A stretch of DNA of 64,000 nucleotides from Limnomonas spitsbergensis (GCA_037349105.1 JAYJMM010000124.1:4572001-4636000), one strand, 5' to 3'. Positions 22,552 through 34,026 are shown, numbered from the stretch's first letter. Notes: generated by a model not told the origin, from the sequence alone. Numbers and translations: made by a program.

Positions 22552-25500
22552 CTACCCAGGCAGCGGCGCAACACCATTTGCCTCAAGGGGCCTCTGCTGC
22601 TGGCAAAGCGTCTCCGACTTTTTATCCTCCGAGTCTCCAGGCAGCTGCGCAGCATCGTCAGGCATCGTCAGCCTCTGTTTTTTGCAGGCCAATGCGGGCT
22701 CATACAGAATGTCTTCTGAAGCCATGTCCTCGGAATCTGGACCCACGGACGGCCACCACAGCTTGTGGGTCACGCGGCCGTCATGGGACCGCTGCACCTT
22801 GACCGCGCGGAACGGGGCTTGGGTGCCCATGCGCTTGACGAAGTCAAAAGACTCGCGGAGCTGCTCCCAGCGCTGCTCCATGGTGCCTGCAAGACAGCGG
22901 GTTGCTGGGTTGAAATATTCTGCTGCGCACTCGCTCACCATGGAATTGCAGGAATGGAGAAATGGCTATTCCATGCTACACATTCCTAAGATCCCTTAAA
23001 AGGCAACAAAAGGTCCTTGGGGGTTGGAAGGCTGCATAAATGCGACAGGGGGTGCTTAAAACACAAAAGGACAGATGACTAAACAAATATTGGACGTGAT
23101 TCCGATGCCCTGATGCACATCTTTCCTTCATGCTTACAGGCTTGCTTCGCTTCCTTTTCCATACTGTAGATTTGATTTGCCTTCCCTCGGGCATCAAACA
23201 AATATTTAAATATTTCTTTTAATGCTGCCCTCAGGGCCAATTGTCGACAAAAACTCTTGATTTCCGACTGAAAACTGGCGCTGACAATCGATAACTAGCA
23301 AATTCATGAATCCCTCAAACCCAAACAACGTTAATTATGAGGTAAGGCAAAGCAAATCTACAGTAACAGATAATAAAATTGGTATGCTTATAGATAAAGA
23401 GTGTACCGATGCCATTTTTGTTGTTGTACATCACATACACCTGTGATCCCGATGCTGAAGCGCACGTAGGGTTTAGGGTTCAGGATTTACTTTTGTTGTT
23501 GTTGTACATCACATGCACCTGTGATTCCGATGCTGATGTTCAAGTAGGGTTCAGGGTTAAGGGTTTACTTTTTGATGTTGTTGTACATCACATGCACGTC
23601 AGCACCTGTGATCCCAATGCTGATGCGCACATATCCTTTGGCGATGCCCGCCGCTGCCTTCTCCTCGCTGGACAGCTCGCTAGAGGTGCTGGACGCTGCA
23701 CAGCAAGCAATCCCAGGGGGGGGATGATTCAGGTTTCAGGTTCAAACCCTTAACCCAGAGGGAGGGGGGGTAGAGGATTCAGGTTTCAGGTCCAAACCCT
23801 GAACCCAGAGGGAGGTATTCAGGGATTAGGTGCAACCCCGTAACCCAGGGAAGGGGTGCATTAAGGTTTCCGGTTCTAACCTGTAACCCAGTGGGGGAGC
23901 ATCCAGGGATTAGGTCCAACCCCTTAACCCAGGGGGGGGAGCATTCAGGGTTGTGGTCAAAATCCTAAACCCAGGGGAAGGGGGTACTTAGGGCTTAGGC
24001 TCCAAGCCTCCAGCCCTTTACCCAGGGAGAGGTGCATTCAGGGTTCAGGTCCAAACCCTAAAAGTACAGGGAGGAGGGCATTCAGGGTTCAGGTCATAAT
24101 GTTAAACATGGGGGGGGCTACTTTGATACCAAATCCAGGTTGAGAAACCGGCAGGGAGGAAGAAAGAGGCAGGGAAACTGGAAGATGCAGAGCTACTCTC
24201 AGGTCAATGACGTTACACTTCTGGGCCCTGCTCAAAAAGGCTAGGCCGCGTGGGCGCCTAACTAAAGGGCTCTTCTCAGGTGAGGCAGCCGGGGGTGCGC
24301 ACCATGCCGTTCCAGGACCGCCACTTACTGGAGGATACGGCTGTTTGTGATGCAGGCAAGGGGTTTTCGTCCGGATTTTGTGCAGTCTGTAAGATGCCAT
24401 GAAGCTGGGCAGCAGCCTCTGCTTGACAGCGAGTATCTACCAGGCTTCAAATTCAACTCTGAAGAATTCACCGGAAGAACCGGCCCGCGGCCGCCCAAGG
24501 CCCGATCGGGGCCAAGCTTTGACCCGCCCACGAGCAATGGCCCAGGCAGCCTGGCTGGCTCTGCATGGATCCTCTGAGCTCCGGTCAGAGGCGAGGAGGT
24601 GGCTCACTTGTAGCCGAAACATAGCCAAATCGCACGCAAACAAGCACTGGCCCCTACCTGACAGCGACATGAGCGTGTCGAAGTAGCCGAGCGAGACTGC
24701 CATGTAACCGAAGCCGTGCTTGTTCTGCAGCCGCTGCATGAAGGCTTCCGCGAGGGAGGCCGACTCAAACTCAAGGCCGAGCAGGCCTCCGAAGCCAAAG
24801 CCGTCATTGGCCATCTGGGTCATCAGCTTGTAGCCGGGGTGGCTGGGCAGGCCTGGGTAGGTGACCTGAAACGTGGACATGGATGCAGTATGAAGGGCCA
24901 GACGGGTATACACATTTCCAGGGGACGTGATCTTATGCAGCGGACGCGACATTGCTAATGTGGGTGACATGAAACGCGGGTGGACGGAACATTACAGGCT
25001 TGGCGGATTCAAATTTGCAGGGAAGGAGACAAACCGTAACGCAGCGGATATAATATTACCCTTATAAGTGACCTGAAATGTGGGCAGATGTGACATTAAT
25101 GTGGCAGGCGGATTTATATATTAAGAAAATGTGACCTAATGCAGCTAGACGCAATATTACCAAGGTAGGTGAACTTGAAATATTGGCCGATGCAGTATGA
25201 CGGGGGTGGTGGATTTCATGTGCTGGGGCTGACATCACTTTGACAGTAACTTGACATGAAATGCGAGCGGACGTGGAAGGCTCTGGGGTAGGTGACCTGA
25301 CATGCGACAGTGTTGGTTCAAGTGCGTTCCAGACCAGCGTGGATGAACCTACTTTAGGGTTTAGGGATTAGGGTTTATAAAAGTGCCTGCCAGTCCAGCG
25401 TGGTTTTACCTGGTTTAGGGATTAGGGTTTGTTGAAGTGCGTTCCAAACCAGCGTGGGTGAACCTACTTTAGGGTTTAGGGATTAGGGTTTGTTGAAGTG

Positions 25501-28500
25501 CGGGCAGACCATCGTGGGTGAATCCCTGGGTGGCTACCGCTCAGCTGCTGGGGATGAAAGCTTGACTGGCCTACTGCAGGGCTTGATGCACCAGGCCTCC
25601 TTGGCCACAGGCTTGGATACAGCTGAAGTGCAACTGACGTGCGTGTAAATGCAGCGTGGTATGAGGGCGAAGGTGACATGCTGGGGAAGTCGACCTAAGA
25701 TCACCATCATATTACAGCTGTTGAAGGCGGCTTGTTTAAAAATTGGAATGCTAGAGCCTGTAAGAGTGACAGAAAATGCATGTGACCAAGGGTACGGGTG
25801 GGCCTGAGAACACAGAGCACGACCGCAGACTTAGAAAGGCGCCCAGGTGACTGGCCCCAGGTGCCTCTGCTGCACATTCCCCAATGATGAGCGCCCTGTG
25901 TCTTTCAGTGTTTGGTGGACAGATGTCAGAAACGGGCATAATTGTATACTGCGTCCTTCTGTATCTTGTGCTGGAAGTTCTGCAAATGAAACACGGTAGG
26001 TTTCCCCCCATCTTAAAAAAAGTCCCGGGCTTGATAGGCAGATGTCAGCAACTTGCTTTTATGTTTTTCATGTCCTCGACAGCTTGTACCTTTGCCCTTA
26101 TCTGCTGAAGTCCCTGAGTTCTGTCAGCAGTGCTGAGCCATCAGCAACGTGTGTGTTTATATGTTCTTGCCTCGCCTATTTTTGAGAGGTTCTGCATACC
26201 GTTACCCTTCACTTACTGAATACCAGGGCCGTGTCAGCAGTGATCAAAGACCAGCCATTCCATATTTGAAATATTGATGTACTTATACCGTAGATTTAAT
26301 TTCCTTCCCCGAGTTTTTTTTTTAAGCTGCCCTCGGGGTAAATTTCAACCCTAAACCCTCAATTTCTGACTGGAAACAGGCGTTGACGATCGACAATAGT
26401 ATACTCATGAATCCCTGAACCCCAAACAACGTTAATTATGAGGAAACACAAAGCAAATCTACAGTATGATATCGACTTCTCACCTCGGCTCTTTCTCAGG
26501 GGCTCTGCCTACCTTAGCTTCTATCTTCTGGTTTAAGGGTTTAGGGATTAGGCCCAGACTGGGGACCCTGGGTTTAGTCTGGTACCTTTGCTCCTATCTT
26601 CTGGGTTTAGGGTTTAGGATTTAGGCCCAGACTGGGGACCCTGGGTTTAGTCTGATACCTTTGCTCCTATCTTCTGGGTTTAGGGTTTAGGATTTAGGCC
26701 CAGACTGGGGACCCTGGGTTTAGTCTGGTACCTTTGCTTCTATCTTCTGGGTTTAGGGTTTAGGATTTAGGCCCAGACTGGGGACCCTGGGTTTAGTCTG
26801 ATACCTTTGCTCCTATCTTCTGGGTTTAGGGTTTAGGATTTAGGCCCAGACTGGGGACCCTGGGTTTAGTCTGGTACCTTTGCTCCTATCTTCTGGGTTT
26901 AGGGTTTAGGATTTACGCCCAGACTGGGGACCCTGGGTTTAGTCTGGTACCTTAGCTCCTATCTTCTGGGTTTAGGGTTTAGGATTTAGGCCCAGACTGG
27001 GAGCCCTGGGTTTAGTCTGGTACCTTTGCTCCTATCTTCTGTAGTCCTTGGGCCATGTACAAGGCCCTGCGAGAGTGCTCCTGAACAAAATGGAGCAGCA
27101 ACAGAGGCAAATCAGAGCATGCAACATAGCCAGCATGATTCATGTACATTTAAAAACAGACGAGAATTACAAAAAGTAGTCAAGGACATGCTTAGTAAAA
27201 TGCTTGCAGCTTCTCGACCTTCCCAAGTATCCACTAGCAGGATCTGGGGTGTCTGAAGATGACAATGCAGCGTAGTTGCATCAGAGAGGCTCAGCTGTTC
27301 TTGCCGGACAGATGGAAAGAACAGCGTAGCTTCTCTGATGCAATTACGCTGCATACATAAATAATTATCCCACCCAATAAGTAGCCCACCTGCATCCTGA
27401 GAGGCAGGTGGGGCAACCTGAGCAGCAGCTCTGATGCCACCTTGGGGTCCATGGTGGGTCCCAGGAGCATGAAGGGGCCTGCGTGAAAGGGATGGAAGGC
27501 ATTCAAAATGTTATTCAAACGCAGATCGGCTGAAGTTGGGAGGAGAGGCAGATGGTGGCTGGCCTCCGTCACAGCAACGTAGCATGAAGGGGCCTGCGCG
27601 AAGGGGATGGAAAGCATCGGCAAATGAGTCATGACATCAGCTACCGCACAAGCAACAACAAAAGGAGAGATCTCATGAGGAGACACATGCGAGGCTCTCA
27701 CAATCATAGCCAAGACAGCATCCTAGAATCCTCACCCTTGCTCCCTTTTCAAAAAAGGGAGCTCTACAGTTACCACACATTGAATTGTGTACCGGTACAC
27801 AACCGGAGAGGGGTTTCATCGCCCGCTTTCTCAAGTGATGGAGCCTTTCCTGACCCGTACTTGATCCTGTTTTTCTATCGATGCGCACCAAGACACCTTC
27901 TGAGGGGCAGCCGGGCGGCCACCAAACGCCGATCGGGGCTTAAGCTAGAAAAACCAATGGCCGGTGGCTTCAAGCACCAAAGCTGCCTGTACCAAGTGCT
28001 GCCTGCCGTAGGCTGGCATGCAACCAAGGTGTGGCTTCAAGCACCAGAGCTGCCTATACCAAGTGCTGCTTCGTAGGCTGGCATGCAACCAAGGTGTGGC
28101 TGAAGCTCTCATCCGGCTGGCTGTCCTCACACCCATCGCTGCCCCTCTTATGACTACCCCTTTCGCTCTCATGCTGTACGCTGGCATGCCAGCAAGGTGT
28201 GGCTGAAGCTCCATACAACAAAAACAAACCTTGAAAGAAAGCCTCTCTCACCCTTATCACTGACTCTCCCTTCACCTGGCTGGCTGTCCTAACAACCTCT
28301 CACCCTGATCCTTGCCTCTCTCATCCGACTGGCTATCCTCACCCTCGCCACTGAACCTCTTGTCACTGCCCCTTTTACCCTCATCGCTTCCCCTCTTGTT
28401 ACTGCCCCCCTCACTCTCATCGGTGCCCCTCTCACCCAGCAAGTTGTTCTCGAACCTCTCAACCTTCTTGTACCGAACCTCTCATCCTCATCCTTGCCCC

Positions 28501-31500
28501 CCTCACCCTCATCACTGCCCCTCTTGTTTCTGCCCCCCTCACCCTCATCCTCATCCTTGCCCCCCTCACCCTCATCCTCATCCTTGCCCCCCTCACCCTC
28601 ATCACTGCCCCTCTTGTTACTGCCCCTCACCCTCATCACTGCCCCTCTTGTTACTGCCCTCACCCTCATCACTGCCCCTCTTGTTACTGCCCCCCTCACC
28701 CTCATCACTGCCCCTCTTGTTACTTCCCCCCTCACCCTCTTTCTCATCCTTGCCCCCCTCACCCTCAACACTGCCCCTCTTGTTACTGCCCCTCACCCTC
28801 ATCTCTGCCCCTCTTGTTACTGCCCCCCTCACCCTCATCCTCATCCTGTCCCCCCTCACCCTCTTTCTCATCCTTGCCCCCTCACCCGTGTTTAGGCTCA
28901 TAAGCTCATCGATGAAGCTGGCAGGCCCGCACACCATGCCTGCGATGACATCAGACGCACCAGAGCTGCACCGGGATAGGGCAAACCAGGGTCAATTGCA
29001 CTTCAACATCAAACAAACAGAGCTGCACCGGGATATTGCAAACAATAGTCCATTGCACTTCAATGAAATAAATAGAGCTGCACTGCAAAAGGGTGAACAA
29101 AGGTCCATAGCGGTCCTTGAACATAACAAACAGGGCTGCATCGCAAAAGGGCGATGTGGCATTTGGTTCAACATAATGAAGACATAGTGAGGCCCATGCC
29201 AGGAGACAGTGTGTGCAAAACAAGGAACAAGAACCTAGGGCTCAGCATCATGATGGAATTCACAAGAGTCGCTGGCTGTGTATGTTTTTTGCAGGGGGAG
29301 GTATAGGTCGGGTCCACAGGTTGCCCCCCGGTGGTTTCATATGTTCATATGATCCAAGGGCTGGGCGGCCAGCCTCACACTATGTGAAGTCCAAGCAAAT
29401 TATATGTTCTTATACTGTATGTTGTTGAAGGATGGCCAGCACTCAAGACGCAATAAATCCTGGCGAATGGAAAGCTCGATACGGAAGCTCCTGGAGCATC
29501 GAAGTACTGGCAGCTGACAGTTTACGGTTGACGGCAACGATTTTTCAACCCCGGACCCTGAACCCTATACATAGCAGATAACAGGGCTAGGGGTGCAGCT
29601 TGAAAGCCACACAAGCTGTGCAGCGAGACAGCAAAGCTCATAACTTGCTTCCAAAACATAACCTGGCCTGCATGACCTTAGTGATAGTGTGAATAATCAC
29701 ACAAATCTGGACATGCTGTGCAGGATCAACCCTGAACCTCAAACCCTTCCCTGGCTTGCATAACCTTCGTAATGGTGTGGAGAATCGACCCTCAACCCTG
29801 AACCTCAGCCCTTCCCTGGCTTGCATGACCTTCGTAATGGTGTGGAGAATCGACCCTCAACCCTGGCAACACAAACCTGGACATGCTGTGCAGGATCAAC
29901 CCTGAACCTCAAACCCTTAACTGAAATGTATTACATGCATGGACTTGGTGTGCTGATCAAAGCCTCAACCCTAAATCCTGCCTAACGTGATGTTGGTCAT
30001 GCTGGCTGTGAAAAACAAACCCTCATCCCTTAACCTGGCTAACATGAACTTGGCCATGCTCTGCAAACTAACCCTCAAACATTTTCCCCTGACCTGCAAC
30101 AAACCCTCAATCCTAATACCTCATCCCTGGCTGATATGAACCTTGCCATGCTGTGCACAACGAACCCTCAACTCTGACTTACATGAACTTTGTCATGCTG
30201 TGCACAATTATGTCTGCGCCCAGCTTGCATGGGCTGATGACGTAAGGGGTGAACGTGTTGTCCACCTAGGGCAAGCAGCGAGCAAGCAATATGCAATGGA
30301 CACCATATTCCGTGTTTCACCCCCACAAGTTTACGTGTTGTCCGCGTAAGGCAACCAGCAAGCAGGCAACATAGCAATGGACACCATATTCCGATTTCCA
30401 CCCCCACGACCTAACATATTGTCCACCAAATGCAAGCAGGCAGAGGTAAGGAAAAGAGTGGGCTGCGCTGTTATCCTCAGAAAGCAGAAAGCAGCAAGCA
30501 ATCAAGCAATGAACAACATACCCACTTCCACAGGGGTGCACGTTTGCAACAAGGGCAAGCAAGCAGAGGCAAGATAGAGCGCATGACGATGCAATGACGG
30601 CGGCCTGGGTGCCCCCCGATTGCCTCCAGTCCCCGCTCCCCAAAAAATAGTCATATTATCATATACAAGTCAGCTGCCTGCTCTCTGCAATGCTCCCTCC
30701 GTCCACACCTGGTCGACCAACTTGAGGAATCCCTCGGGCGGTCTTTAATGTCGTGAAATAGAGGTTCTGGGTATGCCGGTGTGTGGGGGAGTAGGGAGAG
30801 CAGAAGCATGGGCTCAAGAATCCTGAGGGCCCACAGTCCCGTCTCGCAACCTATATGAAGCTGACCTGTAGCTGAAGCTCCCTGAAATAAAGCATACCAC
30901 GTCTAGTGTATCAGAAAGCAGGTGTGGGGGCTCAACAATGCTTTTGGCCCGCAACCCAGAGGCGCAGCCTATTTGAAGCCGAGCAGTAGCTGAAGCTCCC
31001 TGGAGTAAACAGTAGCACTGCTAGTGCATGAAAGAGCAGGAAGCGCACGAGCAGGGGGCTTAGTCATGCGCACGGCCCGCGGAGTAGACTCACAACCAAT
31101 TTGATGCCCCGCTGATGTTCCAGATGGACTAAACCCTAACCCCCACCCCTCAATAATGCTCAGGGCCCGCTGTGTCTACTCACAACCAATTTGATGCCCC
31201 GCTGGTGCGCAAGCTTGGCGAGCCGCGGAAGGTCTGCTGCTGCCAGGGTCGGGTTGGATACGGCCTCGGTGTAAATCAACTGTGATTCAGAAACAGAACA
31301 CACAAGAGAGGACCACAGTTGCTATGGGCAGAAGGGTGGGCGCGTGTGTGCCTCCCCGGGGTACTGTGTTCCCTTCTTTATGTCATGTCATGTCCCCTTC
31401 TGCAGTCGTTTATGTCATATCATGTCATATCCCCTTCTGCATTCGAGATGTTGAAAGGGGGATCAGTGCGAGCTATACGTCCAGTCCTCCACCATGAGTC

Positions 31501-34026
31501 CATGACACCCTGTACAAGATTTCCTGGTGGCAGAGGGGCATGGGCAACCCAAGCTTTTTTGCATGGTAAGCATCCCCGGGTCCTGGGGGCGGGCGGAAGG
31601 TCAGGTGCTTGTGAAGGCCAAGCAAAAGGAGGATGCGCATTGAAGGGGCTGGAGATGAGGGGTTTAGGGTTCTGGGTTTAGGGTTAAGGGTGAAAGCCTC
31701 GCTTCCACTTCCATTGAAGAGAGGTGGCTGGCGGTGTGTCAACGATGTCTCACCAGCGTGCACTTAACCACATATGGGGGGAGGCTGGGCGGCTGCCAAA
31801 GAGCTGCTTGGGACCCAACCTTGGCCAGCCTACGGCCGGTGACCTAAACAACAGGGCTTGCTGCACTAAGCCCTGCTGGCAGTCGGCTGGGTTGTAGCTG
31901 AAATGTAGCTGAAGCAATCTAAAATGTGCAGCGCTGCCATCCCTGAAGAGTGTCAGCCTTTGTGCCCCGTCCTCTAGCAGGGCATCGTGCGAATATTCAT
32001 GTTGCTCTTTTTGGACATTTTTTTGTGCATGACAACTTCAAAACCTGGGCCCTGAAGGGCCTGTCCCTAACGGTATAACCTGACCTTGGTTTTGTCTGTG
32101 ATCGCTTCTGCCACCGCCTCCAAGTTGTTGATCGATACGAATGTGGTGTTCACATTACACTTGATGGGCAGGAAGTTCTTGAGCAGAGAGAACGTACCGC
32201 CTGTGTGGGCAGGCGAGGGGGCGGTACAATGAGGCAGTACTAACACAAGGGTGAGGGTACAGAAGCATTCAATGTCGAGGAAAGATCTTACAAATCGTGA
32301 AAGAAGGGTGCGTACCGCCGTACCGGATATTCAAATCAAATGTTGTTTGGAAACACCAGCTTGAGATCTTGTGTAGGCATGCCCTTGTCATGGGTTCATA
32401 CACGCAGTGGTGGACAGTCACCTGCCCTGGCCATTTTATTAATTCGTCATCAAAAGGATTAAGATCAGCGGGTGCATTTGAATTTGTGCACGCAACCACA
32501 TTTAGCAGGGTCAGCCACTGGTGGGATAAAACCTGGACCGACCTACCCGCCGGTGGCCCAGGCAGCACTGCAGCAGCAGGGCTTGCTGCGCGAGGTCCCC
32601 CTCATTGATGCAGCTGCACTGCAGTTGAAGCACCTCGTTATGCAAAGGGGCACCAGTGCTCACCGTACACGGTTGAGGAGCTCACGATGTGATCACCAGA
32701 GTTGCAAAGAGCCATCAAGGTTGAGGATATTGCTGCCATGCCTGGAAAATCGAGGGTTTAGAGTTTAGGGTTAAGTGTTTCAGGGTTTAGGGTTGAGGGT
32801 TAAGAGCATCAAAGCGCTCGTTGGAACCCTAGCTCCATCCAGTCTTGAAAGCCACGGGTTGATATCGTAACAAAGCATTAATGCATTGCACATTTGAAAG
32901 AGACTCGCGCGCAACCGGTGTAGACATGTGTATCTAGCGAGGGTTGAAAGGCTTCACTGCACAAGATGACCCGTGAGGTTAAAACTGTTTCTGCCTCTCA
33001 TTCCGTTTCACGTTCAGCCTCTGGGTTCAGCTTCTCATCAGGTTCTCATCTTGCTCCTGATTCTGCTTCTCTTCAGGCTCTCGACTTCTTGTCAGGTCAC
33101 CTGAGCTACACGCGTACGCCGCCTCAGTGCCCTCAAGGGCAGCCAGGTGCCTGTGCAGTGCGCAGGTATGGCCGCTTAAATAAAAATGGATCGAAACATA
33201 CAGCAGCTGCCGTGAAAAAATTATGGTACTGGTCACAGATTATGGCAACAGCGTGGACGTTAACGCGGCCCATGCTGCGCTCTCTCCTCAACCCGCACGC
33301 CCATGCTGCGCTGTCTCCTCAACCCGCAAGCCCATGCGTAGCCTATTTTCTCTCTTTTCATATGGTGTGCTGAGACAGCATGTCATACGCATGCGGCAGC
33401 CTCATCAGTCCAGCCCCACCTGCTCAGAGTTCGTACAGTGGGATTGAAACTTCGGCCGTACAGATAGCATCCTGATGCAAATGAGGTGAAATTTAGGATT
33501 GAGGGTTTGAAAGTATGGGTGGGTAGATGCCAGCTGCACTCAGCACTATTTGACAGGTTGGATTGGTCCGGGGCACCAACTAGGGCTTTGCAGGCAAGAG
33601 GGTTGCACCACTTCAGGTCAGGTTTTCCCACCTTGCTGTGGTCCAGTATGACCTTGAAACATGTCGTCCAGCGTGGTAGGGTCCATCACTGCAGACAAGG
33701 GAGAAGGCCCACGCGAGGGCTGGTTGGTTGGGTCCACCCGGAGACGAAGGTTTCTGAGAAGGAGTTGCTTGGAGCTTGCTGGCGAAATTCAAATTACCTG
33801 TGAAGGTAGTGCTGACCTCTATTGATGGGTTGACGCCTACAACAGGCATGGCAGCGGTCGAATTGGGGGAATTCAGAATTGCGTCTACTGCCTGACTCTG
33901 CTCAGAACCAACGGCACGGTCGGACGACAGGGGAGCGGAGCCATTTCCTATCCATTGCAAAGCTTTACCTCCATATTCTCCAAATTCTTTGATCTGCATG
34001 TTCGCAACGCGCGCTTGAGCGTCCAT
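22552..34026 (-). CDS. MGL: Methionine gamma-lyase (PLP-dependent, 14 exons, complete)
   Basis: Exons, all complement: 33798-34026, 33632-33688, 33420-33471, 33101-33150, 32664-32741, 32085-32200, 31184-31279, 30183-30265, 28886-28965, 27390-27478, 27024-27080, 24658-24865, 23606-23695, 22552-22886. They sum to 540 codons with consistent GT-AG phases. The enzyme cleaves L-methionine to methanethiol, 2-oxobutyrate and ammonia in the cytosol and belongs to the Cys/Met-metabolism PLP family. Visible: 'EFGEYGG', 'YLYGRSFNPTV' and 'LAALEGTEAAYACSSGMAA' near the cofactor site, 'DNTF' (D228, pairs with the PLP ring), Schiff-base lysine K252 in 'HSMTKFISGASD', 'VTYPGLPSHPG' and 'GYMAVSLGYFDTLMS', and 'SSTSSELS' near the end. 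These match plant MGL best, rather than cystathionine gamma-synthase. The ATG sits in a good context (TTCACCATGG). Odd points are an insert of about 45 residues after 'EFGEYGG' and a tail of about 90 residues beyond 'TMEQRW' that the family usually lacks. Confidence 0.94.
23162..23365. mobile_element. TA-flanked MITE (204 bp)
   Basis: Perfect terminal inverted repeats ctgtagatttg and caaatctacag are flanked by TA, inside the last MGL intron. The interior shares 'aaacaacgttaattatgagg' with the element at 26286-26466, so the two are copies of one family. Confidence 0.85.
23410..23640 (-). repeat. Donor-edge array (three copies) at MGL exon 13
   Basis: On the minus strand the exon end CGCATCAGCATTGGGATCACAG with donor GTGCTGACGTGCATGTG is followed by two diverged copies of GCATCGGGATCACAG-GTG joined by 'tgatgtacaacaacaa'. 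GT is kept in all three. Confidence 0.88.
23715..24110. repeat. Degenerate 50-60-bp tandem repeat in intron
   Basis: Blocks of 'attcaggtttcaggttcaaa' plus CCCTTAACCCAGAGGGAGG recur about seven times with variable spacing in the 23696-24657 intron of MGL. Confidence 0.75.
24203..24270 (+). repeat. Dispersed repeat family B copy
   Basis: Carries the family hallmark 'aatgacgttacacttctggg', then CCCTGCTCAAAAAGGCTAGGCCGCGTGGGCGCC. It lies in an MGL intron. Confidence 0.75.
24455..24630 (+). repeat. Dispersed repeat family A copy
   Basis: Contains 'ccggcccgcggccgcccaag', GCCCGATCGGGGCCAAGC and the closing 'ttgtagccgaaacatagcca', immediately 3' of MGL exon 12 on the minus strand. Confidence 0.6.
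25312..25520. repeat. Tandem repeat with interstitial TTTAGGG (three copies)
   Basis: Units of about 60 bp contain 'ccagcgtgggtgaacctact' followed by TTTAGGGTTTAGGGATTAGGG, in the 24866-27023 intron of MGL. Confidence 0.85.
26286..26466. mobile_element. TA-flanked MITE (181 bp)
   Basis: Terminal inverted repeats ccgtagattt and aaatctacag are flanked by TA. The interior 'caaacaacgttaattatgag' and the overall layout match the element at 23162-23365. Both are in MGL introns. Confidence 0.83.
26505..27040 (-). repeat. 73-bp donor-edge array at MGL exon 11 (eight copies)
   Basis: On the minus strand the exon end AGAAGATAGGAGCAAAG with donor GTACCAGACTAAACCCAGG (junction at 27024/27023) is followed by seven more copies at exactly 73-bp spacing (plus-strand marks 26948, 26875, 26802, 26729, 26656, 26583, 26510). 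Every copy keeps GT, and two carry GTATCAG. Each unit also contains CCTAAACCCTAAACCC, a plant-telomere-like run. Confidence 0.96.
27265..27354. repeat. 90-bp near-perfect hairpin
   Basis: The left arm 'atgcagcgtagttgcatcag' and right arm 'ctgatgcaattacgctgcat' pair with few mismatches, and pairing continues inward through 'gctgttctt' and 'aagaacagc'. The hairpin sits in the 27081-27389 intron of MGL. No TA flanks or ORF are seen. Confidence 0.8.
27470..27615 (-). repeat. Acceptor-edge duplication at MGL exon 10 (two copies)
   Basis: On the minus strand 'ccatccctttcacgcag' with GCCCCTTCATGCTCCTGG is the real acceptor. A second copy, 'ccatccccttcgcgcag' with GCCCCTTCATGCTACG, lies about 110 bp upstream in the intron. 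Confidence 0.9.
27960..28205. repeat. 66-bp tandem repeat (three to four copies)
   Basis: Units of 'gtggcttcaagcaccaaagc' followed by TGCCTGTACCAAGTGCTGC and GGCTGGCATGCAACCAAGG lie in the 27479-28885 intron of MGL. Confidence 0.8.
28345..28890 (-). repeat. Pyrimidine-rich array starting at the MGL exon 9 donor
   Basis: On the minus strand the array starts at the donor (ACACG-G-GTGAGGGGG) and repeats GGTGAGGGGGGCAGTAAC-type units of about 18-36 bp for 500 bp. Nearly every unit therefore contains GGTGAGGG, a strong-looking 5' splice site. Long ORFs on both strands here are compositional. Confidence 0.9.
28950..29170 (-). repeat. Acceptor-edge array at MGL exon 9 (four copies)
   Basis: On the minus strand the true acceptor is 'tgccctatcccggtgcag' with CTCTGGTGCG (exon start 28965). 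Copies carrying CGGTGCAGCTCTG or diverged GCAGTGCAGCTCT follow upstream at about 50-70-bp spacing, joined by 'gaagtgcaattgaccctg'. Confidence 0.9.
29640..30215 (-). repeat. Donor-edge array at MGL exon 8
   Basis: On the minus strand the exon end GTGCACAGCATGACAAAGTTCAT with GTAAGTCAGAG (junction 30183/30182) is followed by a diverged chain of copies such as GTGCACAGCATGGCAAGGTTCATATC and AGAGCATGGCCAAGTTCATG, down to about 29640. Older copies have lost GT. Confidence 0.8.
30245..30445 (-). repeat. Acceptor-edge array at MGL exon 8 (three copies)
   Basis: The true acceptor on the minus strand is 'gcttgccctag' with GTGGACAACACGTTCACCCC. Two upstream copies read GCGGACAACACGTAAAC and GTGGACAATATGTTAGG, at about 70-90-bp spacing. 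Confidence 0.85.
31080..31215 (-). repeat. Donor-edge duplication at MGL exon 7 (two copies)
   Basis: The exon end on the minus strand, GCGGGGCATCAAATTGGTT with donor GTGAGTAGAC, is copied 91 bp further into the intron with the same donor. The distal copy also retains GTGAGT. Confidence 0.9.
31768..31920 (+). repeat. Dispersed repeat family A copy
   Basis: Contains 'gctgggcggctgccaaagag', 'aaccttggccagcctacggc' and 'caacagggcttgctgcacta', ending 'tgtagctgaaatgtagctga'. One of the best-preserved copies. It lies in the 31280-32084 intron of MGL. Confidence 0.8.

Noticed and set aside
28289..29187. Proline/leucine/serine-rich ORFs around the CCCTCACC array
   Set aside because: Low-complexity translations of the array at the MGL exon 9 donor, with no stop codons because of composition.
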